Of a DNA stretch of 64,000 nt, positions 9,735 through 21,279 are shown piece by piece (the stretch's first letter is position 1; each line of letters begins with the position of its first letter). The notes beneath the pieces were generated by a model that did no database searches, was not told the origin of the DNA, and saw only the letters and a list, made by a program, of their open reading frames with translations. The DNA lies in the NCBI GenBank assembly GCA_037074705.1, contig CM073593.1, forward strand, positions 103,687,738 to 103,751,737, in the 5' to 3' direction. This DNA is from Zhengitettix transpicula (lineage: Eukaryota > Arthropoda > Insecta > Orthoptera > Tetrigidae). The translations under genes and the position numbers were made by a program.

Positions 9735-11250
9735 ATATTGATAGTGTTTCTACCGACGTTATCTGAATATAATTTTCATCCCCAACACCCTGGGAAAAGG
9801 GTACCGTTAGGGTTGGGAGGGTGGAGATACTTTACAGGAAAAATAACGCGAATACAACCGCGAGATTGGAGTCAAATCCAAGGTTATGGATGGCGCTGAG
9901 TTTAGTTCTGACATTCAAGTTGGTATTTAACCCCCCAGAGGCAGTGTTTCTACCGGTGTTATCTGAATATAATTATCAGCGCCTACACCCTGGGAAAAGG
10001 GCACCCTTAGGGTTGAGGGGGGGTGTGGAGATACTTTACAAGAAAAATAACGCGAATACAACCGAGATTGGAGTCAAATCCAACGTTATGGATGTCACTG
10101 AGTTTAATTATGACATTCAAGTTGGTATTTAACCCCCTAGAGGCAGTGTTTCTACCGATGTTATCTGAATATAATTATCAGCGCCTACACCCTGGGAAAA
10201 GAGCACCCTTAGGGTTGAGGGGGGGGGGGTGGAGATGCTTTACAGGAAGAATAACGCGAATACACCCGAGATTGGAGTCAAATCCAAGGTTATGGATGTC
10301 GCTGAGTTTAGTTCTGACATTCAAGTTGGTATTTAACCCCCCAGAGGCAGTGTTTCTACCGGTGTTATCTGAATATAATTATCAGCGCCTACACCCTGGG
10401 AAAAGGGCACCCTTAGGGTTGAGGGGGGGTGTGGAGATGCTTTACAGGAAGAATAACGCGAATACAACTGAGATTGGAGTCAAATCCAAGGTTATGGATG
10501 GCGCTGAGTTTAGTTCTGACATTCACGTTGGCATATAACCCCCCTCGAGATAGTGTTTCTACCGATGTTATCTGAATATAATTTTCATCCCCTACACCTT
10601 GGGAAAAGAGTTAAGGGTGGGGGGGGGGGGTGGGTGGAGATACTTTACATGAAAAATAACGCGAATACAACCGAGATTGGAGTCAAATCCAACGTTATGG
10701 ATGTCGCTGAGTTTAATTATGACATTCAAGTTGGTATTTAACCCCCTAGAGGCAGTGTTTCTACCGATGTTATCTGAATATAATTTTCATCCCCTAAACC
10801 CTGGGAAAAGGGCACCCTTAGGGCTGGGAGGGGGAGTGGAGATGTTTTACAAGAAAATAACGCGAACACAACCGAGATTGAGGTCAAATCCAAGGTTATG
10901 AATGGCGCTGAGTTTAGTTCTGACATTCAAGTTGGTATTTAAACACCCAGAGGCAGTGTTTCTACCGGTGTTATCTGAATATAATTATCAGCGCCTACAC
11001 CCTGGGAAAAGGGCACCCTTAAGGTTGGGAGGGGGAGTGGAGATGTTTTACAAGAAAATAACGCGAACGCAACCGAGATTGGAGTCAAATCCAAGGTTAT
11101 GGATGTCGCTGAGTTTAATTATGACATTCAAGTTGGTATTTAACCCTCCCCCTCCCCAGAGGCGAGGTGGAAATTTTGGAACATGCAAACACATCAGATA
11201 TTTGCGTTGAATAAATATTTTTGAGGGTTAATTATAATGATTGTATTTCT
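9735..11250 (+). mobile_element. Helitron family B internal region expanded to a satellite
   Basis: Begins inside family B ('caaagatattgatagtgttt', as at 63725) and ends in its next block ('ggaacatgcaaacac...atatttgcgttgaataaata', as near 63960). Between them lies a 7-copy array. Neither Helitron terminus is present, so this is an internal fragment or locally amplified remnant. Confidence 0.65.
9744..11156 (+). repeat. Seven-copy ~202-bp tandem array
   Basis: Units start with 'gtgtttctacc' at 9744, 9944, 10146, 10350, 10553, 10755 and 10956, giving periods of 200, 202, 204, 203, 202 and 201 bp. Each contains 'caccctgggaaaag', a variable G-run, 'aataacgcgaatacaaccga' and 'gacattcaagttgg'. Length changes come mostly from the G-run. 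Short frames recur in each unit but shift phase between units, so they are not a repeated protein. Confidence 0.95.
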
Positions 11251-13030
11251 ACTGATGTTGTTTGTGAATAATTTTGAATAAAATATGAGCATTGGTGAGG
11301 TTTTCCTCCGGAGTGTCCGACTTGCACCACTTCTACGGGGCTGATTCCGTCGACACTGGGATCACAACAAACAAGCCCTGGAGGGGAGGAATGGGGTTCA
11401 GGGGAAACATATATATACATATATCTACCGTCCCCCCTCACTAATTACATATTTAGATTATGAGACCAAAAGCTGGTTACAAACTGTCTGCGGGCATCGT
11501 GTCGACACACACACACACACACAGAGAGATTTGTTGTACCGTTATGTTACATGAGTAATCCGTCGACTGTGTTACGATTCCGTTCCAAGCTTTGTAATTA
11601 TTTTTTTTTGGGTGAGGGGAAGGTGGGGGGGGGGGTAAGGGATCTAAAGCAGATGGGGTTTATTCGCGATGGTAATTTCCACTTCGCACACCAAAGTACT
11701 GATTAAACTTATAGAGGAACATAGACACTGGTGTGATTGATCTTCAGCTAATAATACTGAAGCAGACATCAGTAGAACAACAACAACAACAAAAAATACT
11801 TCAGCACGCGTCATTACATTTACCTACAGAATAAACTTATTGCTGTTATTATTATTATGTAGTGACTATATTACGGATTTTACTCCATACGAAATAAATA
11901 TATATTGTGAGTTTTGTAATAAAACAATCACAAGCAGTGGCTGTCTATTATCATCGTTGTAACGTATATATTTGTATATCTTTGGAGAGCTGAGGAAGAG
12001 TTGATCTCTGGAAGTGGTGAGACGAGAAAGCGTTGTTGTGTTGCGGTTTCCTTTTTCTGTGAGTTAGTTGAGGTTAATAAATTGATAACTCAAATAAATT
12101 ACCGTAGTTTTCTTCCTAAAGTAATAGAACAACGCTACTAGACATCAGCACGAGCCCACGAGTGGAGGAATATCTTCCTGAACAACAGGTAAGGATCCAA
12201 AGACAAATATAAACAACATAGACTGGACAAGTCGCCGCCATATTTGAAGAAAATTGAAAATTCAGCCGCCATGTTTTATAACGTCAGGTGGGCGTTCCCC
12301 TGTCGTCTGCTAGCCTTTACTATGCCGCACAAATCATCTAACACAACATATTTTTTAAGGTTTAAGTAAATATAACACATTTAGGGCATTGAATAAATTT
12401 ATTTGACCTTTAAATAATATCAGTTTTGTATACAATTGCCTAATATTGCGTCCTCTATCATCCATTGCTTCTTCTTTACACATATGACGAATTCTGCAAT
12501 GAAAGTAATGTTTTAATAAAACCTTTATTGAGTAGTTAGTTTCCTCAAACAAATTCGGCCGAATCTATTAAATAGTTCAATTCACAAAAATAAAATCCTT
12601 CTTTCCTATGTGTGTGTTTCATTATTCCTCAATACTTTGCCAGCAACGTCTTTAGACGGGTTGATTAACTTGTCTTTAAAGTCTTTTATTTTAATCAATC
12701 CCGTATTTCTTTGAGAGCGAGGAGCAAGGAGAACCTCTAAAGACCCTAAACACACATGTATATGTCTTCAGAATGAGAAGAGGTCTTATCCCGCCTCATA
12801 TTTATTAACCATCGTCCAGTTAGCTCCTTGCTTTTCAAAGGAAATCTATATATAAAAAAAGGGGGATTAGATTATTTGCAGTACAGAGAAATACTTTAAT
12901 TAAAATAAATCTGACTCTCATTATAGATGATACATTTGATAAACATTTGATAAACACGACCTAAGAAGAAGTTAATTTAGAAATGAAAAATGCAGATACG
13001 TAGGAAAAATAATAAGGAAGGTCGTCAAAT
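11251..13030. other. Spacer with short CA repeat, nothing recognised
   Basis: Contains (CA)n near 11503-11522, a G-run near 11622-11636 and an AT-rich unclassified stretch around 11800-12600. No tRNA, LTR pair or exon could be established. Confidence 0.4.
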
Positions 13031-13035
13031 ACAGA

Positions 13036-13210
13036 CGAAATAGTCTAGAGCGACGCAACAGCTACTCCAAAACTTTTGTCAAATGACGAATGCAGTTGTG
13101 TCGCTCTAGGCTCTTCTTAGCGCCCTGACGAAAGGAACAAGGATCCCAGAAACGTTGTGTGGTATTTATATTATAACTTATTTTGTGTCTGTATTATCTT
13201 TCATATTAAT
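13036..13210 (+). mobile_element. PLE-like fragment with hammerhead-like core
   Basis: Shares 'gcagttgtgtcgctctaggc', 'cctgacgaaagg' and 'aaacgttgtgtggtattta' with copies at 25870-26000 and 46580-46700. An inverted partial copy of its head ('ctagagcgacgcaacagc', 13043-13060) lies just upstream, giving a potential hairpin. Confidence 0.55.
13125..13156 (+). ncRNA. Hammerhead-like core
   Basis: CTGACGA at 13125-13131 and GAAACGTT at 13149-13156. Stem II is weak and the base at the expected helix I start does not pair, so this copy is probably inactive. Confidence 0.4.
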
Positions 13211-14203
13211 AGGATTCAACTTGTTGAGTTTTTCTTTCATATAAACGTTGTAGTAAGTTTCTGTCTTCAACCGTTGGCGCGTCAAAGACAATTGTAATTA
13301 GGGACATTTGAGCGGACCAACCCTGTGTTCTCCTCATGCTTATCAACGAATTTGGAACTCGGATAATTATTTGTTTGATGCTAATCCTTTAGTAAACTAA
13401 AATTGGCACATGCCAGGGCAGTGACCAGAGATGTGGAACCTGAGTGGATGTGAGAAACAGCTTGGAAAAGGTTCAAAAGAGTCGTAATTGAGAGTTTTTG
13501 TTAACTTCGTAGAAGCCACGTTGGATGCATGTGTGTGTGTATATATATATATATTTATAGAAAAGTGTTTCTCGGTTGAAGATTGATATTTTCGGGCGGG
13601 CCGGGAGCACCTTTGGTGTACTTTGGCTCGGTTCCACCAGAGCAGATGCGCCTCGCTCACGCACAAGAAGGTGACCACACACACACACACACACACGTCT
13701 GTCTGGAATGTTAACGCGGGCCCAAAGCGATCAAGGAAACCAACAGACAGACGCGCGTCTCAGTCTAAAGATAAATTACTCCACCGGGGGCTAACTGCCT
13801 CTGTTAAGGTCACACAATCGGACACGTTCACGGTCCGAGGCCGACGAAACTGAAAAGTGCCGAGAGCAAAACAAGAGGTGTTTGTCCAGAGAGCTCGCGG
13901 TTTTGTGGTTTCCAACACCCCCCCCCCCACGCTCTTCCTCCCACGCCCAAACAGTAGCCACGACAAAAATAAGCCTCTTTCTCTTTTCCTTCCAGTTCAT
14001 TCATTCGTGGCTCCTCACGTTACAGCAAATAAGAAGACTCGGCGACTACTCGCCCGCCCCCGCAGCTTATGTCCGGGTCTGGAAACTGTCACAGCGCCGC
14101 GACAGAGAGTCTGCAAATAACACAACACTCGCTCCATTCACATTTTCCTCTCGCTGCCGGCTGAAAACCAGTTCGTCGCAACCTCAATATATATATTGTA
14201 ATG
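13211..14203. other. Spacer with CA/AT microsatellites and GC-rich patch
   Basis: (TG/TA)n at 13529-13553 and (AC)n at 13677-13696. The 13570-14130 part is GC-richer, with overlapping frames on both strands and no recognisable protein. It could be a regulatory island. Confidence 0.35.
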
Positions 14204-14707
14204 ATATTCTCTCGCAGGCAGAACCTTTTAGGAGAGATACGAAGGGGCTACCTTTGGGTATGCCCGGTTTTGAACTAAGGTTCCCACAAGCCGAGGCACC
14301 TCGGCCAGTTCTGAGACTGAGGTGTATGTTCCGGGGTCACAGACCTTGGGCATACGGTTGTTCGCTATTCCCATTGGAATAGTCGGCCAGCTGCCTCCTA
14401 AACTGGTCGAGGCACCGAGAAGGAAATGCTGCGTCCCCACAGCAAACTCCTCTCCCGCTATCGGAAGGGTGTGGGACGAGTACCCAATGCCCGACCTACC
14501 TCATGCAGGTTTTTCTAGCGTTTTTCCTGCATTTCTTTAGGCGAATGCCGGGTAGGATCCTTAAAATATAGCCCGGGGGTCCCTAGTTAACCCTTGGCTA
14601 CCTTCCTCTGCCCATCCGCATTCCCCCTTTCGAATCCCATCCTACGCTATTAAAGGGGAGTTGCCCAACGTGGATCACCCTCATGTAGCCTGTTGCCCTA
14701 AAAAAAA
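14204..14707 (+). repeat. Family A, near full length
   Basis: Starts at the 5' hairpin ('attctctcgcaggcagaac') and ends 'gcctgttgcccta' plus an A-rich tail. It has a small deletion in the region after 'gggtatgcc' relative to 5567-6094. Confidence 0.9.
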
Positions 14708-15813
14708 TAAAAGAAAGGTGGTCTTTATTAATAGGAATAATTAACAAAAGTATTATGTATTTAAAAATCTTTAATTAAAAAAAATATATTAAACAAAAAA
14801 ATTAATTAAAAGTTGAATGATAGTTACCCACACGTAGAACACGCCAAATTATGTAATGATTAACAAGGAGATATTAATTAATAGGAATTAACCAAATTAT
14901 TCTATGAAAATACAGCTTTATAATTTTACAATCAATTATGTTGACCTCAGGGTCACCACAAGGGTTTAATAGGAAGAAAAAATACAATCTAATGAACTAA
15001 AACATTAACAATCCAAACTCATTGATGTTAACGGAATACAATATTAAATACGAAAATAAAATAAAACGAATGAAAAGAAAAACGCGAACGAAATCTGACC
15101 GTACCCTTCAATTATTGTTTACAGTCTTTAATAATTGTTTTGTACTTACGACAGTGAGTACTGGTACCAGTTCGGACTCTTGCAGCTTGAAGTCAACACA
15201 CACTAAACAGGCCGTTATACACTGATTGTTATACCTTTAGGTGAAATATAAAATTTGTTAAATACAAACTAAAGGAAGAAAATTGAGATAAAAATATGGC
15301 AGAAAGTGTGTTAATGAAGTTGTAATATTATGTATATTGGAACTTGCTCAACTGTTTCTACTTAGATTCCTATAAATAATTTATTCAGTGCAACCAGAGA
15401 TTTTATTTTTGTACGTTGTGGTAGAATTTTTTTTTCTATTCCGAATGAAGTAGATAAACTTTGAGGATCAGCGGGTTCGTTTCCTGCTCGACGTCTGGTT
15501 TGTAGTTTCTCGAGATCATCCAAATCCCCCCGGCCCCGAGTCTCCACGGTCTTGCCGGCTCCACTGACGTCATCATTCCGAAAAGGGGGCACGGATGGAA
15601 AAAGGGAATCCTCAATAAGCTTCCCACGTAATTTACATAATATTTTTTTTCCTCCCCCTCCCCTTTTCCGAATTCTGTGTGTGTGGAAGCAGCTGAGAGC
15701 TGAAGCTGAGCCAGCAGCAAGTCTTCATTTTTCTTTTCCTTTTCGAGGGGTGTGGGGGGGGGGGGAGGAAGGGGGGGCGGAGATTGCTCGGCGACAACGT
15801 TCCGCGTGGTCCG
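14708..15813. other. AT-rich spacer grading into GC-rich promoter-proximal DNA
   Basis: 14708-15440 is AT-rich with no feature. 15540-15800 becomes C/G-rich with a G-run near 15750-15777. Minus-strand frames there show no domain. Confidence 0.35.
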
Positions 15814-15850
15814 TATAAATATTTGGTGTGGTGGTGCTCGCCCAGTGACT
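15814..15850 (+). promoter_or_regulatory. Candidate TATA plus initiator core promoter
   Basis: TATAAATA at 15814-15821 lies in a GC-rich setting. An initiator-like CCAGTG places its A at 15844, 30 bases from the first T, the usual TATA-to-start spacing for arthropod pol II promoters. No clear downstream promoter element is visible. Confidence 0.35.
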
Positions 15851-15864
15851 AGTGTTTTACATAA

Positions 15865-16026
15865 ATGAGAGACTGCTGCTGGCAGAGTTATGTTATGCAC
15901 GGCCTTCCTCGCAGCTACTTCTCCGGGCCGGTTATCCTACGCACCTTCTTCAACCCAACAACCACTTCATCTGCAGGAGGCGCGACGTCACCGTCGATAA
16001 ATCGGCTGCGATTTTTTTCTAATTGA
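15865..16026 (+). CDS. Short open frame downstream of candidate promoter
   Basis: A 53-codon frame beginning MRDCCWQSYVMHGLPRSYFS, starting 21 bases after the candidate transcription start and ending in TGA. The start context is not strong (T at -3). No signal peptide, domain or family is recognised. It could be a short first-exon peptide, an upstream frame, or chance. A donor site that would extend it is not obvious. Confidence 0.2.
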   Translation: MRDCCWQSYVMHGLPRSYFSGPVILRTFFNPTTTSSAGGATSPSINRLRFFSN

Positions 16027-16097
16027 CTTTGCATGTGTGATTGTTTTTCCCCCTGTGCAAAAAAAATCACATGACCTCATTCCTTTCAGAATAATTA

Positions 16098-16676
16098 TCT
16101 TCTATATAATAAAAAAGGATGTATATTTGTATATATGTATGTATGTATTTACGTTGTTCTTTATACAAATTTTATCGCTTGGACAGAATGCAACAAAAAT
16201 TGGTACACATATTCTTCAAAATACGAGAAACGGTACTGTGGGGGTGACAAACCCCTAGCATACATGTGGAAAGAATTATAATTAAAAACCGTGATCATTA
16301 AATATTAAATTACTGCGCGCCAAGAGACAATGACGTCACGCGAGAGAAAGACGTTACTACGCAACGAACAAAGGAAATATTTCCTTTATTAGGAATGAAA
16401 TAAAGCAGAAATATTTTCTTCAGCAATACTCCATCGAATGGTAATAAAGAAGAATACGAATTACTTTACCATCCTTGGGGAAAATGTAAGTTAATTTTCG
16501 CGCTGTATTAGTTGTGAGTCTAGCTAACAATTTCATCAATGTAATATTTCGTAATGTATGAAGACTGAGTGACGATTATATCCTGAAATACTCAAGGAAT
16601 ATATTTAAGTATTCAATTAAATACTTTTTCGAGTTTATATAAATAAGTACACGAGCAACGCCGGGCACCCAGCTAG
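16098..16676 (+). mobile_element. Helitron-like family C, complete
   Basis: Begins TCTTCTATATAATAAAAAAG after an A (16097) and ends 'cgccgggcacccagCTAG' at 16676 before T. This matches Helitron insertion between A and T with no target duplication. No helicase is encoded. The interior includes 'caagagacaatgacgtcacg' and 'cgttactacgcaacgaacaa', conserved in all copies. Confidence 0.8.
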
Positions 16677-16982
16677 TCCTTTAATAATATTAAAACGACC
16701 TTAATAACAGATATAACTAAAAAAAATAATAATCAAAATTTAAATCTTTCCGGACGGTTTAGACGCGAAATGGCGTCTTTTTCTAACAGCGCTTAACTTG
16801 AACAACCAACTAAAATCAGAGATAAAAACTAACAGCTAAAGAACTTAAAACAAAATATAATACAACTTGTTGAGACTTTCCCTGACATGTTTTAATATTA
16901 ACAAACGGTATTTGTGTGCGTTTTTGAATATACAACATTACAAAAAATAATATTTTCCAATAGTAATGTGGATGTTCTCTGT
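16677..16982. other. AT-rich spacer, nothing recognised
   Basis: No repeat, RNA or coding signal identified. Confidence 0.4.
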
Positions 16983-17192
16983 CTAAAATGGCGGACGTGT
17001 TGTCAATATCGAATCTGTTGTGATGGGTCTTTTAATACCAATATTTAAAGCTCTTTTCGTTCGGCCAATGTAACAACATTCACCAATTTGAACACTTAAT
17101 TTTTTACAGACGTCATTTGTGGTGGAAAAACTTAGTAATAGGATCTTTTTTGTCCGTCTCATGTAACCTGAAAATGAAGATTTTTTTAGCAT
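16983..17192 (-). pseudogene. Degenerate PLE-type GIY-YIG endonuclease fragment
   Basis: The minus-strand frame contains GECCYIGRTKRALNIGIKR. This fits the second half of the GIY-YIG fold as found at the C-terminus of Penelope-like retroelement proteins (pattern: cysteine, YIG-x-T-x-R, then R/K-rich helix). Upstream, DVCKKLSV sits where GVYK-L-C would be expected, so the first motif is damaged. The frame is only 69 codons and stops early. No reverse transcriptase is visible nearby. Assignment rests on the motif by eye; the hammerhead-like core at 17904 is supportive context. Confidence 0.4.
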
Positions 17193-17903
17193 TGAAGAGT
17201 TTTAAACAATTGTATACGATGAAAACCGACAGAATAAATTCAATATTCTATATTTTTCTTTACCACATGGTTGGTTTGTTGGTTGGGTCCTAAATTAATT
17301 TTAGATAATCTAATGTTGATATCCTTAAGGACTTTAAGTTGGCCAGTAAAATATTTTTTTTGACAAAGTTCAAAGATTTTCTAAATACAAAACAAAAATA
17401 GTTTTTAATTATTCTTTGAATACAAAGACAACACTTATCCAAAACTCTTGTTAATTCATTAATTTCTCTTTATTAGCAGTTTAAATTTTTTTTTTAATTT
17501 CTTATAATTTTTATTAACACACAGAAGTAAGGAACTAAACCAGTCAACTATTGTCAATTATTTTATTTAGAAAAAAGGGTTCTTTTCCCCGTCTTTTATC
17601 ATTTCTTCGAGGCCAACCCTCCTTTTTATAAAACCCTAATTATTATCACAGTCCTACTCGTATCAATAATATTTTGTTTTAACGTCTGTTATTAATTATA
17701 ATAATATTAATAATTCGCGGGTAATTAACATACATTTATAAACGTATAGACACAACCAAAATCGTCAGGTATAATTTAATAACAAAGAAAACCCCTTAAA
17801 AATTGTATTTTATCATGTTGTACTTTGTTTTTATTTCCATGACTGTTACAGAAGTATCTTAAATATATTGATTTAGATACGATTTTCTCAGACCGAAGTA
17901 CAC
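17193..17903. other. AT-rich stretch, possible continuation of retroelement remnant
   Basis: A minus-strand frame of about 60 codons without ATG (17290-17470; includes RVLDKCCLCIQRIIKNYF) lies upstream of the GIY-YIG-like frame in its reading direction. No family is recognised, so it is only a possible remnant. Confidence 0.2.
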
Positions 17904-17935
17904 CTGACGATGTCTTAGTTTGAGCACGAAACGTT
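17904..17935 (+). ncRNA. Hammerhead-like core with short helix I
   Basis: CTGACGA at 17904-17910, a bulged stem II (TG-CT/AG-CA), and GAAACGTT at 17928-17935. CAC before the core can pair with GTG after it, giving a 3-bp helix I. ACGT would supply helix III in a dimer. Confidence 0.5.
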
Positions 17936-18234
17936 GTGAATTTTTAAAGATTTCTTTTCGTTAATAACTCCTGCCTGACATCTTTGTTTAAATGCACGAT
18001 ATTTTTTAAAATTATTATTATTAAAAAAGATTATTAATCAATTTTCACACACTCCTCTAAGATCCGAATTAAATTTTGTAGGGAAGATACATTTAAATGA
18101 AATAAAATCACCTTTGCTGTTTTTTTTCCTTTTATTTCTCTTTTTTTTTTCTACTCCAAGAACCCATGGAATAGCCGATGAATCTCAATAATAGTGTTGA
18201 GCGTTGTCACTGGGGATTTGTAAACAGTCCTCGT

Positions 18235-18237
<3 letters not shown>

Positions 18238-18271
<34 letters not shown>
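18238..18271. repeat. (AT)n microsatellite
   Basis: About 34 bp of pure AT next to the 3' (A-tail) end of a family A copy. Confidence 0.95.
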
Positions 18272-18272
<1 letters not shown>

Positions 18273-18274
<2 letters not shown>

Positions 18275-18784
18275 TTTTCTAGGGTAACGGGCTACATGAG
18301 GTTAATCCCCTTTAATAGCACAGGAAGGGATTTGAAAGGGAGGGGGGTGCGGAAGGGTAGAGGAAGGTAGCCAAGGGTTAACTAGGGTCCCCCGGGCTAT
18401 ATTTTAAGGATCCTACCCGGCCTAAAGAAATGCAGGGAAAACTCTAGAAAAACCTGCATCAGGTAGGTCGGGCATTGAGGTACTTGTCCCACGCCCTTCC
18501 GATAGCGGGAGAGGAGTTTGCTGAGGGGAAGCAGCATTCCCTTCTCCGTGCCTCGACCAGTTTAGGAGGCAGCTGGCCGACTATTCCAATGGGAATAGCG
18601 GACAACTCTTACCGTATGCCCAAGGTCTGTGAACCCGGAACATACACCTCTCAGAACAGGCCGAGGTGCCTCGGCTTGTGGGAACCTTAGTTCAAAAACG
18701 GTGAGAGGAGAAGGCATCCCCAAAAGCAGCCCCTTCGTATCTCTCCTACAAGGTTCTGCCTGCGAGAGAATATCCCTCGCAGGG
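18273..18784 (-). repeat. Family A, full length
   Basis: Runs in reverse from the T-rich tail ('ttctagggtaacgggctaca') to the terminal hairpin 'tgcgagagaatatccctcgca' at about 18761-18782. That defines the family's 5' end clearly. Confidence 0.9.
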
Positions 18785-19049
18785 TCTGTCGCCTTCCGTG
18801 GATTTTTTTTTGGTCATCCATTAGGCTTAGAACTGAAGCAGAAAAACCTGTGGTAGACTAATCTTAATAAAAAAAATCTCAAAGTGGAGGATCACAGCAT
18901 ATGAGAACTTGGTGGCATATTCAGGGCAAAGAGTCAACAAGTCGTTTGTCACCATTCCGAGCTGGAGGAACGTTCATGAGTATAGTCAGTTCCACGAAAA
19001 TGTAGTATCAAGTAGTTATACAACCCCTCGTCCAGCTGTGTTGCCAGAT
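18785..19049. other. Spacer, nothing recognised
   Basis: Single-copy-looking DNA with no feature identified. Confidence 0.4.
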
Positions 19050-20600
19050 TGCCTACCCGCCCCCCCTTAGTGCCCGTTAACGTCCAGTCACCGCGCGCGT
19101 GTAAGTTACTGGACACGACGTACAGCAACGTAGCATGGTATTACATTTCCGTGGCGCAGAGTATAGTGAGAGCACCTTGCAGATTTTCAACCTCGTTGTG
19201 GATCTGACGAGGCCTCGTGACAGCTGTTGTATCAGGCAGGACCGGGACCGACCACTGGTCTTCATCTCGGGGGATCCCACGCCTGAGCAGACTTGGCATC
19301 GGCCACACGTTGGGTGGCCCCTAATGAAGTCGGAACTATTAGGCGTGGGGTTTTATTGCATAATTGCTGAATATGGTCGGTTGCGGTCTGACAGGTACTG
19401 GAGGAGAGACGCGGACGGAGTGAGAGAGAGGATCAATTAGGAGGGTTGGGCTGCAGCGGCCGACCGAGAAAGGCCTGTCAGCTGCCACTTTAAGCCAGAG
19501 CAAACAGTTAATTTTGCACTTGCACTGCTCGGGGGGGGGGGGGCAAAGGAGGGCGCCCCCTCCCTCCTCCCACGGAGTTTCTAGCACAGCGTTGCCTCCG
19601 GCGGATCTTAATTGGCTCCCTTTGTCTAAATTGCAGCGGCGGCGGCGGCGGCGGTCACTTAATTTCTCCCTTTGTCTCGGGCCGTCAGTCAGTCAGTCAG
19701 CGAGCCCTGTGACAGGGTTGTACCCACGCTGCGTGGGTTTGCCTATAGCTGGGCTCACCCGCCTGGCACCAGGCGCTGTGTGGGTCCGCCTATACTCCCC
19801 CTCCGTGCATCAACTCAATTCAAGTCAAGTCTTTATAACCCTCCAGCGCAGTCGCTTCTCTCTGTCTCTCTCCCCCTTTTATTTTGCCTCCTCTCTTCTT
19901 TTTTTTTCCCTCCCATGTCTCTCTCTCTCTTCTTTTTTTTTTAACTGGCAGGCAGCGGCGGCGACTCACGCTTGTTTTTTTGTCCGCTGGAAGGATGCGG
20001 GGGCGGGTCCCGGGCCGCCATTGGCCGCCTCCGCCGCTGACAGCCGCCGCTCCGCTCCACGTGGACGCGAGGGCCTTCGCTGTAGCTGTAGCTGCAGCTG
20101 TAGTGGTGCTGCTAATCCTTGTCCGACCGAACCGTCGATTTTTCTCTTATTTGTGATCCCTAATTCTTACATTTCCTCGAACCGCTTTGTGTGGACCAAC
20201 GGCTCTGGAGGAGGAGGAGGAGGAGGAGGAGGAGGAGGGGCCGGGCGGCAGAGATAATACGTCCGTGACTTTTAATTCTCAAGAGGTCTCGATGATTTAT
20301 TTTTTAATATCACCTTTAATGCCTGGGAGCTGTACCGGGGAAATACTAATATCACAGCTGAGCGTTAGAGGGCGTGTAACTCAACCCCCTTGCGTGATCC
20401 TCACCGCCTTCCACACACACACACACACACACACAGCAGAAGAAATTAAAAATAAATAACTGGCGCAGAAGGAAGTGAGGGCGCCGCGGTCTGTGTGAAA
20501 TACTGCAGCGTGTCGCGGCTCGGAACCGGGTTCGAACCCCGCGCGCTTAATGACGGATCGCAGCAACAAGTGCGAGGCGATGGCCGCGCTAATTTACAAG
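19050..20600. promoter_or_regulatory. GC-rich island, candidate promoter or 5' exon region
   Basis: The most GC-rich 1.5 kb of the window, free of the dominant repeats. It includes a (CGG)n tract near 19636-19653, four tandem TCAG near 19686-19701, an ATTGG (inverted CCAAT) at about 20019, a CACGTG at 20058-20063, and a GGA-repeat at 20207-20236. Open frames of up to 247 codons (19514-20257) result from absence of AT-rich stops and are Ser/Pro/Arg-rich without domains. A regulatory role is inferred from composition alone. Confidence 0.35.
20461..20545 (+). repeat. tRNA-like segment, weak SINE-head candidate
   Basis: 'tggcgcagaagg' at 20461 resembles a pol III A box, and 'gggttcgaacccc' at 20528-20540 is a good B box with a self-complementary T-arm. 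The spacing (~65 bp) is longer than usual and no cloverleaf is convincing. Confidence 0.25.
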
Positions 20601-21270
20601 CATTTGCATTTGCCACACTTACCAACAGGGAGCAATTGTTTCTGACTTTCAACCGTTTTATAATTAATTAGTAATTACGACCTGAAACTACACAGAGGAA
20701 AAAAATTACGAAATAAAAACAAGTCTGGTTTATTTGTTTACCCTTGTCAATACACACGATAATTTAATTTGAAATATGTTTTAGTGCTTAAAAAAAATTA
20801 CGATAATTGCTTTATGACTGTTAATGGACGTAAATACTTAAATTGCGATTTTTCTTAGCACCACAAGAATGCGCTTCCTTTTTTACGTTAAGAAACAAAA
20901 TAAATTTAGCTAAAACTCTTACACCCTCACGAGACTATTCTATGCTTGTGGTTAACAACATCAATGGCAAAACAATAAGATTTTGAGTGATTCAAGGACC
21001 TCCCGCGAGGACATCCTCGTCTTACCAATTTTTTTTACGACGTCAGTAGCTATATTTTCCTTCGATAAGGACCAAAATGGATCGCTGACTTTTTATTTAA
21101 TTTTAAGTCGAAAATTTTTTATGAAAGGATTTTAACACGCACTAAGGACAACTAAGTGGCTATTGAGGACACTGCAAAAAGCTGAAATCCTTACGGAGAA
21201 GCTTCAAGTGTGTGTGGAGGGTTGTCTACCTATGCTATAAAGAGGCCAAACGTGTTCGGAGCAAACCGTC
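20600..21270. other. AT-rich spacer, nothing recognised
   Basis: No repeat-family match or coding signal. Confidence 0.4.
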
Positions 21271-21279
21271 CGCTATTAT

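Noticed and set aside
9821..11210. Repeated peptides (LSEYNYQRLHPGKRAPLGL...) as a repeat protein
   Set aside because: The 200-204 bp period is not a multiple of three between most units, so the frame is lost at each step.
11960..12200. LTR retrotransposon end around 'gttgtgttgcggtttccttt'
   Set aside because: No second LTR, primer-binding site or TG...CA boundary with target duplication could be found.
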